Shown here one piece after another: positions 37,671-51,800 of a stretch of 64,000 nucleotides of DNA; within the stretch, counting starts at the first letter, position 1, and every line of letters starts with the position of its first letter. Location of the stretch: the NCBI GenBank assembly GCA_003993805.1, contig RSEF01000005.1:41781215-41845214 (forward strand). Direction: 5' to 3'. The DNA comes from Himantopus leucocephalus. Taxonomy: Eukaryota; Chordata; Aves; Charadriiformes; Recurvirostridae. Made by a program: the position numbers and the translations under genes. A model generated the notes under the pieces. It made no database searches. It worked only from the letters and a program-made list of their open reading frames with translations, and was not told the DNA's origin.

Positions 37671-39159
37671 TCCCATTTCCTTCAGAGGTTACAAGGAAAA
37701 GAGGGCAGCTTTGCAAAACCCTGATCATCCTCATAATACTGGCAGCTCTGCTTTAAGACAATGAATACCCTAGGTCACACACGCAGGGCTCAGCAATACT
37801 TTTTCTGACTATTGTCTGCAGGTATATATATTTTGTATTTTTCTGATATAACAGGCTGTGCCAGTCCATTTTGCACTTTTACCAATTCTTTGAGTTGGTA
37901 CAAGAATTCTCTTTTCCTGGTATGCCAGTTAACACATCTTTGTCAACTCACTGGAGTCACACTAACAGCCAGGTTTGCAGTTGGGAAGGCATTTTACCCA
38001 TATTAAAGTTGAGAAGGACGTTGAAGGTTCCCTCTCTCTCCACAGCATAAGTCTGTATGTCACCTGATTGAGGGCCAGCCATGCACGGGTCTCCAGGCAC
38101 TGGTGACAGTTTAGTCTCCCTGCACTTGCCTATGGTACAGTTTACTTTCTTAAGAATGAAATGCTTTGATATAATTAAGACATTATGTTCTCTATGCTGA
38201 GTTCATTCCTTGTACTGGGTAAAAGTTAATGGCCTAAGATAATCTTGTCATGCCTTCTGTATAGCAAGTGGCCCCTTATGCTTTATGCCTTAAGAAGCAT
38301 TGCTATAAAGTATTTTTCCCGTATTTGATGGTACAAAAGCAGGGTGTCTCAAGCACAAAACACAAACTGGAACAGAATGCAGGGGACAGAGGCACAGTAA
38401 TGCAGTATAGCAACGAGAACAGAAGTTTGTCCTCCTTTGATAGCCTCCTAAGACTATTTCTGAACAAATGACTGGTAGTGTCCTTTACTTTTGCATCACT
38501 GAAATGTCCTCTGGTTAAGAAACTCTTCCTCAAGACAGCAAAGCAAATTTCTTATCCACTTTACATAATTCCTTTTCAATATCCAGGCACACACATTGGT
38601 TTTTGTTGCATCTTCTTTCTTCAGTGCAGAAGGGGTTACAATAAGAGGCACTCAATCACCCTTCTTGTTGCCCTTCCTCCAATTTCCCTTCTCATTCTCT
38701 GTCCACTGAGCAGATCTCTGCAACATCCACAAAGTAACAGCACGAGCTTCTACAGTTTGAAGGACAGCACTAACCATCTCAATGTCATTATTCAGGAATG
38801 CTGGCAAGACACACCTCTGCATACCACAACCATGAAGCTAATCTATCATTCAGTAGCACTAGTCTCAGCCTCTTATAAGTTTCTCTCCAGCTACTGTTTT
38901 GTTGCCTTCTTCACTCTTTACTGTACCATACCTTAAAATCATAAATCCATCAGGCCAGAAACTACACTCTTTTAAGTTGCACTTCTCCAGTACCTACCAA
39001 ACTGGGCATTAAGCCTCACTAGATCTCACTGGAAATGTGCAAACAACAGCTAGTAAATGTGCTCCTCCTAGCTCTCGATTTCTCTTTCACTGAATGTCCA
39101 TCTTCTCCCTGTACATAAATAAAGCCCTGTTTGCAAAAGTATGTCATTGTAAGACTGGT
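37671..39159. other. unique noncoding sequence
   Basis: No gene was recognised. The 152-codon frame at 38478-38936 (plus) is Ser/Leu/Cys-rich and pyrimidine-driven, with no known domain. It is probably chance. Confidence 0.5.
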
Positions 39160-39850
39160 CTCTGTCATCTATGAAAAACTGTGGCAATTGCGTGAGGTGC
39201 CCAGTGACAGGAAGGGGTACATATCATGTCACCTTTCTAAAAAGGCAGGAAGGAGGATCTGGGGAACGACAGGCTAGTCAGCCCTACCTCAGTCTCTTGT
39301 AGCTTTATGAAGCAAGTTCTGAAAGCCATTTATAGGCACCCAAAGGACAGGGTGACTAGGAACAGGCAGCCAGATAAAACAAGGGAAGATCATGCCTATG
39401 AACCTAGCTGCCCTCTGTGATGAAATGACAGGCTCTGTGGATGTGTAGAGAGCAGTGGATGCTGTTTACATGGACTTCAGTAAGCCTTTTCATGCAGTCT
39501 CTCATAGCGTCCTTATAACCAAATGGGGGAGCTATAGACTTGGATGCCATCCAGTAAAAAAGGTCAGTGAGAAACTGGCTGAACTGTCAGGCTCAAAGAA
39601 TAATGATCAATGGTTTGAAATTTGTGTGACGGCCAATTATGAAAAGCATGTCTCAGAAGACAATACTGGGATCGATACTGTTCAGTGATCATTAGTGATC
39701 TGGTGGAAAGAGACAGAACATACTCTCAACAAGATCGGAAATAATGGCATGTTGGGGAGAGGAGCCACTGATATGCTGGAACGTGGGGGTACCACCCAGA
39801 GGGACCCTGACAGATTGGAGGAATGAAAAGACAGAAACTTCATGAAGTTA
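39160..39850 (+). mobile_element. CR1 LINE, outer host copy, 5' part
   Basis: This is a plus-strand CR1 reverse-transcriptase region. Landmarks in order are GAGGTGCCCAGTGACAGGAA (near 39196), GGGAACGACAGGCTAGTCAG (near 39262), the RT block translating DAVYMDFSKPFHAVSHSVL (near 39455), CTGGCTGAACTGTCAGGCTC (near 39574) and finally ACTTCATGAAGTTAA at about 39838. Here it is cut by a minus-strand CR1. The canonical DFSKAFDT has become DFSKPFHA and the FADD box is unrecognisable, so it is an old copy. The same element resumes at about 42373. Confidence 0.85.
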
Positions 39851-41104
39851 ATGAATAGAATAGTCCAGCTGGAAGGGACCTGCAACGATCATCTAGTCCA
39901 ACAGCCTGACTACAAGTTAAAGTATATTATTAAGGCTTTTAAACCCTGACAGGCTTGAGGCATTGACCACCTCTCCAGGAAGCCCACTCCAGTATTTGAC
40001 CACCCTCTCTGTATAGAAGTGTTTCCTAATGTCAGGTCTGAACCTTCCCTGGCACAGCTTTGAGCCATTCCCATGCATCCTGCCACTGGATATGATCAGC
40101 ACCTCCCTCTCCACTTCCCCTCCTCAGGAAGCTGTAGAGGGCAATGAGGTTGCCCCTCAGTCTCCTCTTCTCCAAACTAGACAAACCCAAGCTCCTTAGC
40201 CAGTCCCCATAAGATATTCTTTCCAGCCCTTTCACCAGCTTTGTTGCCCTACTCTGGACACATTCAAGTATCTTAACATCCTTTCTAAGTTGTGGCGCTC
40301 AGAACTGCACACAGTATTCAAGGTAAGGTTGCACGAACACTAAATACAGTGAGGTAATCGCCTCTTTTGACTGGTTGGTTGTACTGTGTTTGATGCACTC
40401 CAGGATGCGGTTTGCCCTCTTAGTTGCCAGGGCACACTGCTGACTCATATTGAGCCTGCTGTCGACCAGCACCCCCAGATCCCTTTCTGCAGGCCTGATC
40501 TCCAGCCACTCCTCTCCCAATTTATACTTGTGTCCAGCCTTGCTCCATCTCAGGTGCAGAATCCGGCATTTGTTCTTGTTAAATCTCATCCCGTTAATCA
40601 TAGCCCAATGCTCCAATCTATCTAGATCCCTCTGCAATGCCTCTTGTCCCTTGAGATGGTCTGCAGCACCTCCCAGTTTAGTATCATCAGCAAAGCTGCC
40701 AATGGTGCATTCAAATCCTGCATCCAAATCATTGATAAAAATATTTGACAGAACTGTCCCTAGAATTGAACTCTGAAGAACACTGCTGGTGACCGGTCAC
40801 CAGCCAGATGTAGCCCCATTCACTACAACACCTGGAGTGCTGCCATTCAGCCAGTTCTTCAGCCAGTGCACCGTGTACCTGCTCATCTCACAACTGGACA
40901 ACTTGTCCAGAAGGATGCTGTGAGGGACAGTATCAACAGCCTTACTAAAATCCAGAAAAACTACATCCACCCTTCATCCCCTAGGTGGGTGACCGTATCA
41001 CAGGATATCAAATTAGTTAAACAGGCCTTTCCTTTTATGAACCTATGTTGACTGTGCCTGATGATTGCATTGTCCTTTAAATGCCTTTCAATAGCACCCA
41101 GTAT
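39851..41104 (-). mobile_element. CR1 LINE, inserted copy, 3' part
   Basis: A minus-strand CR1. Its 3' end faces left, with plus-strand AATAGTCCAGCTGGAAGGGA then CCTGCAACGATCATCTAGTC near 39856. On the minus strand, 40727 down to 40299 is open for 142 codons. It holds the intact RT catalytic box FADDTKLGG, then RFNKNKCRILHLRWSK, ERDLGVLVDSRLNMSQQCA and PYLEYCVQF, all standard CR1 RT/thumb blocks. Further left, [20 protein letters not shown] and [11 protein letters not shown] follow in another frame (40032-40235). Stops and shifts separate these pieces, so the element is inactive. It is clearly less decayed than its host CR1. It continues beyond the inner insert at 41355. Confidence 0.9.
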
Positions 41105-41354
41105 AGAATCATAGAATTGTTAAGGTTGGAAGGGACCTTTAAGATCATCAAGTCCAACCATTAACCTAACCTGACAAAACCACTTCTAAACCATATCCCC
41201 AAGTACCATATCTAGCCTTTTTTTAAACACCTCCAGGGATGGCAAACCCACCACCACCTGGGTAGCCTATTCCGATGTTGGATAACCCTTTCAGTGAAAA
41301 AATTTTTCCTAATATCCAACCTAAACCTCACCTGGCTTAACTTGAACCCAGTAT
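41096..41354. repeat. 9-bp target-site duplication flanking inner CR1
   Basis: ACCCAGTAT occurs at 41096-41104 and again at 41346-41354, directly bordering the 241-bp insert. Removing the insert plus one copy restores a continuous CR1 reading across the junction, which supports a true target-site duplication. Confidence 0.75.
41105..41345 (-). mobile_element. short 5'-truncated CR1, nested insert
   Basis: A 241-bp CR1 3' end in minus orientation. The plus strand starts AGAATCATAGAATTGTTAAG, then GTTGGAAGGGACC and ATCATCAAGTCCAACC, i.e. the classical avian CR1 terminus with ATTCTATGATTCT on the minus strand. It ends at CACCTGGCTTAACTTGA. It sits inside the larger minus-strand CR1 and is flanked by the 9-bp direct repeat ACCCAGTAT. 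It is therefore the youngest of the three nested elements. Its two terminal features (3' octamers at one edge, random 5' truncation at the other) are typical of target-primed reverse transcription. Confidence 0.85.
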
Positions 41355-42372
41355 GATCGTCTCCATAATTTTTCCAGGTACTGAGGTTAGACTTACAGGT
41401 CTGTAGTTTCTTGGATCCTCCCTCATGCCCTTCTTGTAAACTGGAATAACAGTGGCTAGTTTCCAGTCAGCAGGGACCTCTCCAGACTCCCAAGACCTTT
41501 GGTAGATGATTGAGAGGGATCCTGCTGTAACATCCACTGGCTCCTTCGGTACACTGGCATGAATGCCATCTGGCCTCATGGACTTACGAACATTCAACTT
41601 ACAATTTCAGTGTCCACAAATGGAAAGTCACAGTTCCCACAGCTGTGGTCCTCCAATTCAGAGGACTGGGCAGCCCAAGGTCTGTCAGTATTATTAGAGA
41701 TTGAGACAAAAAAAAAAAAACCCATCGAATGCTTTTTCTTGATCCCGATTTGTCAGGTGACCATCTTCAACAAGGATCGGTCCAATGTCTTCCTTAGACC
41801 TCCTCTTGCTATTAATGTACTTCAAAAAGCCTTTCTTGTTGTCTGACACAACACTGGCCAGATCATACAATTTATTTTTCCTCCCGAGTTCCAAGAGGAG
41901 TTCCCTGTCCAGCCAAACTGGTCTTCTATGCCACTTTCTTGACTTTCAACACAAAGGGGTTGCCTGCTCTTGTGCTTTTAAAAGCAGCACTCACGGACCC
42001 CTAACCCCTCAAAAGCAGATTCACAGGGTACACTGCTAACTAGCTCACTGAGTAGCTAAAAGCTCTCTTGAAATCCAGGGTAGCAACTCTGCTGACCATT
42101 TTTCTCATTCCATCAAAAATTTTAAACTCAACCAAGTTCAACGTGATCCCTGTGGCCAAGACAGCCACCTACCATCACATCTCCCACAAGTCCTTCTCTA
42201 TTCACAAATAACAAGTCTAAAAGGGCATCTTTCCTAGTTGGCTCACTGAGTACTTGTGACAAGAAATTACCTTCAATGTACTTCAGGAATTTCCCAGACT
42301 CGCTTGTCACAGCAGTATGGTATTCCCAGTTGATGTCTGAGAAGTTAAAGTCTCCCATAAGGACAAGGAGAG
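41355..42372 (-). mobile_element. CR1 LINE, inserted copy, 5' part (endonuclease and RT start)
   Basis: Continuation of the minus-strand CR1. Reading the minus strand from about 42370 leftwards, the endonuclease C-terminal half is visible: LLVLMGDFNFSDINW (GDFN catalytic motif) near 42350, then LSEPTRKDALLDLLFVNREG and CLGHRDHVELG (the D-H catalytic motif) near 42140. Further left are ELGRKNKLYDL and KKGFLKYINSKRRSKEDIGP (41694-41894), then GEVPADWKLATVIPVYKKG and YRPVSLTSVPGKIMETII (41337-41597). Frames are broken between these blocks. The element is truncated at its 5' end inside the endonuclease domain. The ORF1 region is missing. Confidence 0.9.
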
Positions 42373-42568
42373 AAGACAAACCTGGAAAAAGACTGGGGAG
42401 TCCTGGTGGACAAGAAGTGGAATATGAGTGAGCTGTGTATCTCTGAAGCAATAATCACATACTGGACCACCTTAGTAGAAGCACAGCTAGCAAATCAAGG
42501 CATGTTATTATTCCCTTCTACTCAAGCAATCCACATCTGAAGGACTGTGTCCTTTACTGTGAGTGCTG
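42373..42568 (+). mobile_element. CR1 LINE, outer host copy, resumed part
   Basis: To the right of the minus-strand insert the plus-strand CR1 resumes: CTGGAAAAAGACTGGGGAGT then CCTGGTGGACAAGAAG (near 42383), ATGAGTGAGCTGTGTATCTC, and CATGTTATTATTCCCTTCTA followed by CTCAAGCAATCCACATCTGA and AGGACTGTGTCC (to about 42565). These match consecutive CR1 RT-thumb blocks. Part of the consensus between the two host halves appears to be missing at the junction, so the insertion was accompanied by a deletion or later loss. Confidence 0.8.
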
Positions 42569-45179
42569 TGTGAGTACAGTGTGAGTTCTAAGGAATCTGC
42601 CTTAGAGGAAGAGACACAAAACAATGCAGTTAGTTCATTCATCTAAGAATGCTGCAGATACTCAAATCCGTATCTCGCTACAGAAGTCTGAAGATAAATT
42701 ATGATAAATACCCTGAAGTAACAAGACATATGATTCATTGGCTTGTCTGCCACTCGAGAATCAAATTTGGTTGAGAGCCTGACTGACCTGCAAATGGATT
42801 CTAACCTAGAAATAGGAAAGACAGGGCAGCTGCAAGAACTTGAGTCTCCTGGCACTTCCAGAAAGTTGCCATGACAGGAAGTATGGCTTACCAAGACAAG
42901 GCCTACCATAGTTACTCTTCAGTACTCCCACAGGTACATTCAACCTTTAAAGCCAAGGAAGACCTCCTAGGAGCTTACAACATAAGTAAGGGCTTAACCA
43001 GATGAACAGTGCTACTGACCTCAATAGGAAAATCTGATAAATTATCCTTCCCTGCCCCCTGAGAAAAAAATCATGTGAAGTCTGGCAACCACCCACTGCA
43101 ATGAGTGACATGAAGGCTGTTGATTCCCTAACACCTCAAACACCCCTCTTATAAAAGTTTTAAGATCATCCTGACACCACAGAAGAAACAGAACTACTCT
43201 GAACAATACTCAGAATGTAGCGAGATATATCAGAATTGGTTTTAAAAAGGGGAACACAAAGGCCAAAATTAAAAATCTTAGTTGAGTGATCAGTAATCTG
43301 ATTAAGTCTGTTGAATAGATGCAAACCAAGAGAGGTTGAGAAGGATCCTTCATGAAATGAAAAACACTCAGTTCCACAAATGCTCTTTTACGAAACCAAT
43401 CCCTGTCACTGAAACAGCCTGCAAATTCAGTGACAAGGCTTAAAATTTATCTGCAGGTTGTCAGGAGAATGTGACCACTGTGTTCATGAGTACTAGATAG
43501 TCAAGCTACTACTTTCCAGGTTTACCTTCTCTTTTTATGCTCTAGATTACAGGCCCTCCAGTGCTGAGACTTCCTGTGCTGCCTCTTAAGCACAACTGTT
43601 CAAAATAACTACAAAATAAGACAATCCAACAACTACTTTAAAACAGGAACTCTCCTCTCTCCACAAAACCTTGTCCCACAATACAAACTGACCTCTGTAC
43701 TCCTTCAGCAAGGTAAAAAGGCTTTCCTTGTTCTAATNAAGAAAATAATACTCTTGTGGCAAAAAAAAAAAAAAAAAAAAGGTTTTGAGAGGGATTTACA
43801 ATGACAGATCTGACAGTTTGCTTGGGCTGCGAAATATAAATCCAATTTGGATCTCTCCCCAAGAATAAGTAGGTATTAGGGGATCAGACACGGACAGTGT
43901 GTCTGTAGCATAACTGTATTTGTCAATCATGATTTAGTGAGTCATTCAATTTTTGTTTTGTGTATGTTATGACCATTTAACATTTTAATACAGAGTTAAA
44001 TATAAATCACTGCTTTATAGCCTCACAATCAAATCTGTCCCTCAGCTATTTGATTTATAAGGTAGAGTAGAACACTGCAAAAGCACTAAAAACATGCAAA
44101 TTTTGTTATCTACTTTAGAGTGCTAATGGCATCTCCCCATTCAAAATGAATCTTACAAGCTTAAACAGTCCTGTCTGAAAGCTCCACACACTGAGGAAAG
44201 CAAAAAGAGTCCTATGCATACAAGTATATCCTATTTTTAAAGGACTTGAGAAGCCATGAGGCCACCTGTTCTTTGACACATGCTATGCAGGTATATATTC
44301 TAAAAACATAGCCCAAAATAAGGTCCAGAGTAATTCAAGAAAAATAAGCAAAGTGTGATCAAAAATTCAAGAAAAGAGGGGGAAGAAATCATTATCCGTA
44401 TGTTCTGCAACAGAGACGGTATCAGGAGGCCAAGTGGAAATGCTATGAAGAGAATCTCCTTTGTGTATGCTGCAGAGCGAAGTACAATCATCAGTAGGTG
44501 GAGACACCTCCAGTAGATATAGCAGACAATACTTTTTGAAGGGAGAGAAAACATGAGACAGAAGTGGTCTGATCAATACCCAGAATGCTCTGAACTCAGG
44601 TGACACTTTAAATGGCTTTTTTGTTCAATGGCAAGCATCCTTTAGAAATGCTAACAGTCATTTTTTAATTTATACACCGAGAAATGTAAGTTTTGTATAT
44701 CCTCTACCATACTCAAATGATATTCAAGGGCCCAGGTTTCTTTCCAGGACTCCAGCTTGCGCATTTATGTCCAAGCAGTTCTCCCAATTACTTATCCAGT
44801 AGGAGACTTAGGAAAGAATGTGCAATACACAAGCAAGACTAAAGACATTCAGAAAAAGGGAGAAGGAGAAAGTCTAATGGACCATGCTGCCAGTAAGCCA
44901 ATGGCAATTTCTGAATGGACAAGCACTGTATTTGCTTCACTAGAAGCAACACGATTCAAGTCCATTAGCACATGGCCTGAAAACATTCTGATAATACAGA
45001 ATTCAGGTTCCACGTTTCAACTTGTTTGCATTCCCTCCTTATTCCCCAGCCAAGAAATCCTCCCGGCCTGGAAGAAAGGAGGGGGAGACTTTTGCCTCCC
45101 CAAGCGGCAGTTTTCACCCAAAAAATGCCAAATGCACAAACAAGCAACATGTCCAGGGGGTGAATAAAGATCTGAAAAC
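42569..45179. other. unique noncoding sequence
   Basis: No gene was recognised. It includes the N-plus-poly(A) scar at 43738-43780. Open frames reach about 88 codons without domain. A 136-codon frame at 44757-45167 has no family resemblance. Confidence 0.5.
43738..43780 (+). repeat. single N and 20-base poly(A)
   Basis: N at 43738 is followed 22 bases later by 20 A (43761-43780). The interval between may be a short unmerged contig end. No retrocopy body is evident. Confidence 0.55.
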
Positions 45180-45390
45180 CCAAAAGAATCTGTACATGAC
45201 CCAGCACATATGAGCTGGCATCGGGTAAAGAGACGAATGCATAATAAATACAGCAACAGCAAGAACATCTTTAAAAGCCGCTGCGGTCCCAACACTGATT
45301 ACCTTTTTTTAAACATGGATTCACAAACGATTTAGGTATGTGGGGCACGCAGATCAGTCTGGATGATGGCACGCATCACGCACCAATACT
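45180..45390. promoter_or_regulatory. putative conserved noncoding element
   Basis: Preserved CpGs (GGCATCGGGTAAAGAGACGA, AGCCGCTGCGGTCC, AACGATTTAGG, GGCACGCAGATC, GGCACGCATCACGCACC) lie in a block rich in ATGCATAATAAATAC and TTTAAAAG motifs, with no open frame of note. CpG retention and motif density suggest constraint. Confidence 0.35.
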
Positions 45391-48300
45391 GAAGATATCA
45401 CTACTGCCAAACAAGATGTTTGGTGAAGACACACACCAGAGTCAAACACTCCCAAAATCCAGCAAGCTTTTACAGTTGCAATGCTTCCTTTTAGCTGTAT
45501 CCAGGGCTCTTCTCTGGTGGCATTTTAAAAAAGTTACTGGAGGCAGCAATAGTGGCTTTCTCGGCTGCTGGTGTTTTCCCTGTCCACTCAGAGTTCTGGA
45601 ATCTCAGAGACGGTGTTGCTGGTAGCTCTGACTCTGCTGCATCCATGTGGACAGATAAAGTTGCTGGAATATAAAATTGCAGGAAAGGGGGAACAGAGGA
45701 AAAGAGTAGGAAAGGGCAATAAAAAAAATGTTAGAACAAATGACTTCATGGCAAACGCCTCACATATATAAATTCTTATTTGAATGTGTTATTTACCGAG
45801 TTCCTACAAGTTCCCCCATTGAATTCCTTTGAAATACAGGTCCTTGATATCATTAACACCTTTGCCCTCCTGATTCTCACATTCAGAACTCCAAGTTCCC
45901 AGCTCACTAACTAGTTCTCTTAGTCAAAGTACCTGTTGAAAATCAAGAACTTCAGCTGTCCCATACTTAAACTGAATCAATTCATTATCACTCAACTGAA
46001 GATAACTTGATCTCTTCACAAAGACTCAATTAACCCTGTATCTGAGAATTTCAAAGGCTCTGAAGGCTTGGCAAATTTCAGGTTGCAAAGCTCAGTTAAA
46101 GAGCAAAATATACGTCTCCTCCTTACCCAGTAAAGGCAGTACCATGAACCTCCACATATACCCAATATGGTAAATGAGCATATTATAAGAAGAAGCTATT
46201 TGCTAAGCTAGGTTGGAATCCACTCACATTTTTTCAACACAACCACTACTTCAAAATGAGACAGGTTATAGTTAGCAAGAGAGATTCGCAGATCCATAGC
46301 TCAACCCAACAGTCACCCAAATTTCCAGAAGGATTGTCAGAAACCTAGAGATATAAGAGTTTACTCCCATTCTCAGTATCCTGAATCACTTGATCCTCAC
46401 AAGCAGAACAGGGCAGAACAAAAAAAGAGTAATTACCACAGGAGTCTTTGGGGCAACCGGAATTTTTTTGAACAAGTAGCTGCTTCTGTATGAAACACAT
46501 CTCTTTTTCATTGTATTCTCACAACAGATAATAGTTGTTTGTGTGTTTTTATTACAAGTTGTGTCTGCTGCTCTGTAGTGGATGAAGGATAAAGAGGCCA
46601 CAACAAGCCTCAACTAGAGGACAGACTGCTTTGAAGTTTAAATAAGAAGCTGGTTCAATGCTTGAGGTTCCACACTCAGTAGATCTGGAACCCCAACAAT
46701 CCTGCTTCTGTACATCCAAAACAGTGAGTCATTCCCATTCAACCACAACACCACAGTTGATAACAGTACATTGCATATTTTACCTCTAGCCCATCAACTT
46801 CCTCCATCTGAAGGTCATATGAAACACGAAAAAAAATGTAAGTCAAAGTCCTTAAACTAATAATCACCACCAATACTACGCTATGGGCCCCTTGCTACCA
46901 GCCTCCTCACTCAGGCTCTACATCTTTGCTCATAAAAAGAAAAAAAGCAAAGGACTGAAACCGGCTTCTTGCTGCTGGGTACCCTCACACCACGACAAAG
47001 AGTGAATGCATTAGCAAGAAATAGGAGAGGGAAAATTCACCAGACTGCTACTACTCATCAGACTGTTCTCTGATAAGCAGTTTCAGAGGCTGCTAAATAA
47101 TAATTTCTAAAAGGTGCCAGTTTTCACAAGCTCAGTGTGAATACATGCCAAGGCAGACAAAAACCTATTTATGTAGATTTTTACCCCAAACTCACTGTAA
47201 TACCTGAATAGGATGCTAGTTACCTTGTGCACTGCTACATATATCAGGGGCTGGACCACATAAACATGAAAAACATAAGTGTAAGGCTAGGCAATTGTTC
47301 ACCATTTATTTCACAACCATCTATACTTGTGGCCTATTCTGACATGACAGTCTTCATCAGATCCCTTTCAAACCACAGAATAATTACCATGAGAATAACA
47401 TTTTATACAGTATTTCTCACAAGCTCTACTGTGCCACTGAGGACATTATTCCAAATCTATTGCACTGCAACAGAAAGTAACTAAACACAAGGACACTATC
47501 TATGCCTTTTGAAGACCCTAAGTCTTAGATCACCGAAAGTCTGAAGGACCTTTATCAGTGCAGACTTTGTTCCTCCCTAGGCACTTGCTGCTGGTCACTG
47601 AGTTGGATAAACTTCTGGTCTTATCCAGAACAGCCAGTCTTACTTCCTCCAGATTTCCTTATTCTACTGACAAACTACACCAGACTTTTGCTCTTACCTG
47701 GTGAAAGCCTCATGCTTTAGGGCTCACACACTGCTCAACTGTGTAGTGTGGAAAGCACTAACTTTCATTTTCAATCTCTCTCAACATCTGTGTAAGTTTG
47801 CTCAACTTAATTTTAATAACAGTCACTTCCTGAAGTGCAAATGAGTTCTGAATTTTCTACTCACTTTTTGTTGCTCTCAACAGCTAGGCCTTTTTCCAAA
47901 ATGCTATTCTTTAACAGTTATCTCAGTTACGGTATTTAGGCCAGGTATTAAGCCTCAAAGGTCAGGACTAATACCAGAAGTTTAATGCTATAACAATACA
48001 ATAGGTATCTAGGCACTTCTGCTACAGTAATGCATGTTTTTTGATGTTCATACAAGAGTCTCTGGCAAAATATGTTTTACCAGAACCCATAAAATACTCA
48101 CATTCGTAAAAGTATGTGAGAAGACACAGAATAAACTTAGTTTGCATTGCTCCCAAATAAACATATCTCTAGCTCCCGTCTCTCATTCCTGCAGTTAGAA
48201 GGGAGATAGCATCCACATCCCGTATGCCTTTTATTAGCATCTTCTGATTTCAACCAAATTCAACTCAAAACTTTCTGTGGATGGTGGGGGGTGAGGCGAC

Positions 48301-48479
48301 AGGGGAAGATTTGTAGCTGCATGTTTAAGAAAGAAGCTAAATTCATCACAATGACAGGGGAGAGTGTTGGCAGAGATTTGAGCTATTTATTCTTTTAGGA
48401 AAATCCTATAAAGAATGACATGAGGAAGCCTCTATCTGCAGTCTTGTTCATCACACTGGTGAGGAGTCCAATAACAGAT
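45391..48479. other. unique noncoding sequence
   Basis: No gene, repeat family or RNA gene was recognised. Stops are dense in all six frames, with open frames at or below about 95 codons. A good minus-strand donor (CACCAG then GTAAGAGC, junction at 47698/47697) lacks a convincing partner acceptor. Confidence 0.5.
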
Positions 48480-48790
48480 GTATGCAGTAGCGTGATTTAG
48501 TGCCGGGAGCTGGCCCCTGATGTGTATTAATACAGCGGCAAAGCGGAACGAGCCCCTCTTCATCACTCATCTCTATAAAAGAGGTGGAATCCGAGATGGC
48601 CCGATGTTCGGCAGAGCAAGCCCATTTGTTCTGCTGACTGATGGAGCCAGCTCAGGCTGTGTCCTTCACCTCCATGGGGCACTCAGGTTGCAAAAAAGGA
48701 GATCATTGAAGCAGGACCTGGTCAACAAGTGAGACGACAGCAGTTGGACTCAGCTAAGGATCTATTTAAAGGTGAAGAAATCCAGACCTC
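48480..48790. promoter_or_regulatory. putative conserved noncoding element, CpG-retaining
   Basis: Eight or more CpGs are kept between about 48490 and 48615 (TAGCGTGATT, TGCCGGGAG, CAGCGGCAAAGCGGAACGAG, ATCCGAGATGG, GCCCGATGTTCGGC), surrounded by AT-rich, CpG-poor DNA. ATGTGTATTAATACAGCGG contains the palindrome GTATTAATAC, a homeodomain-type site. The 70-codon plus-strand frame inside has no known domain. The block is compact and repeat-free, which is why I class it with the 6.3-kb and 27.1-kb blocks. Confidence 0.45.
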
Positions 48791-51689
<2,899 letters not shown>

Positions 51690-51800
51690 ATAATTTAGCA
51701 ATGACGTTTGGTTCAAATCCCTGCTTTGTCTGAGACAACATAGTTTCTTTGGCAAGTTCCTTGGTCACTTTCTGCATCAGATCTGATGTGCAAAATGCAG
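51690..51800 (+). mobile_element. MIR SINE fragment
   Basis: GGTTCAAATCCCTGCTTTGT starts at about 51710 and reads as the MIR box B (GGTTCGAATCC) plus GCTCTG. It continues with TTTCTTTGGCAAGTTCCTTG (MIR 'ttgggcaagtcacttaacc'), then TTTCTGCATCAGATCTGATG and TGCAAAATG (MIR 'cctcagttt..tctgtaaaatg'). Box B here is part of the SINE, not a tRNA gene: no acceptor stem or box A can be paired. Confidence 0.6.

Noticed and set aside
38478..38936. 152-codon plus-strand open frame
   Set aside because: Driven by pyrimidine-rich DNA; no known domain and no exon context.
47698..47738. 41-nt minus-strand segment with CAG/GTAAGA donor
   Set aside because: The partner acceptor (CACTACACAG) has a poor pyrimidine tract; too weak.
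51700..51735. tRNA-like box B (GGTTCAAATCC)
   Set aside because: No cloverleaf or box A can be formed, and the downstream sequence follows MIR, so it is a SINE remnant rather than a tRNA gene.
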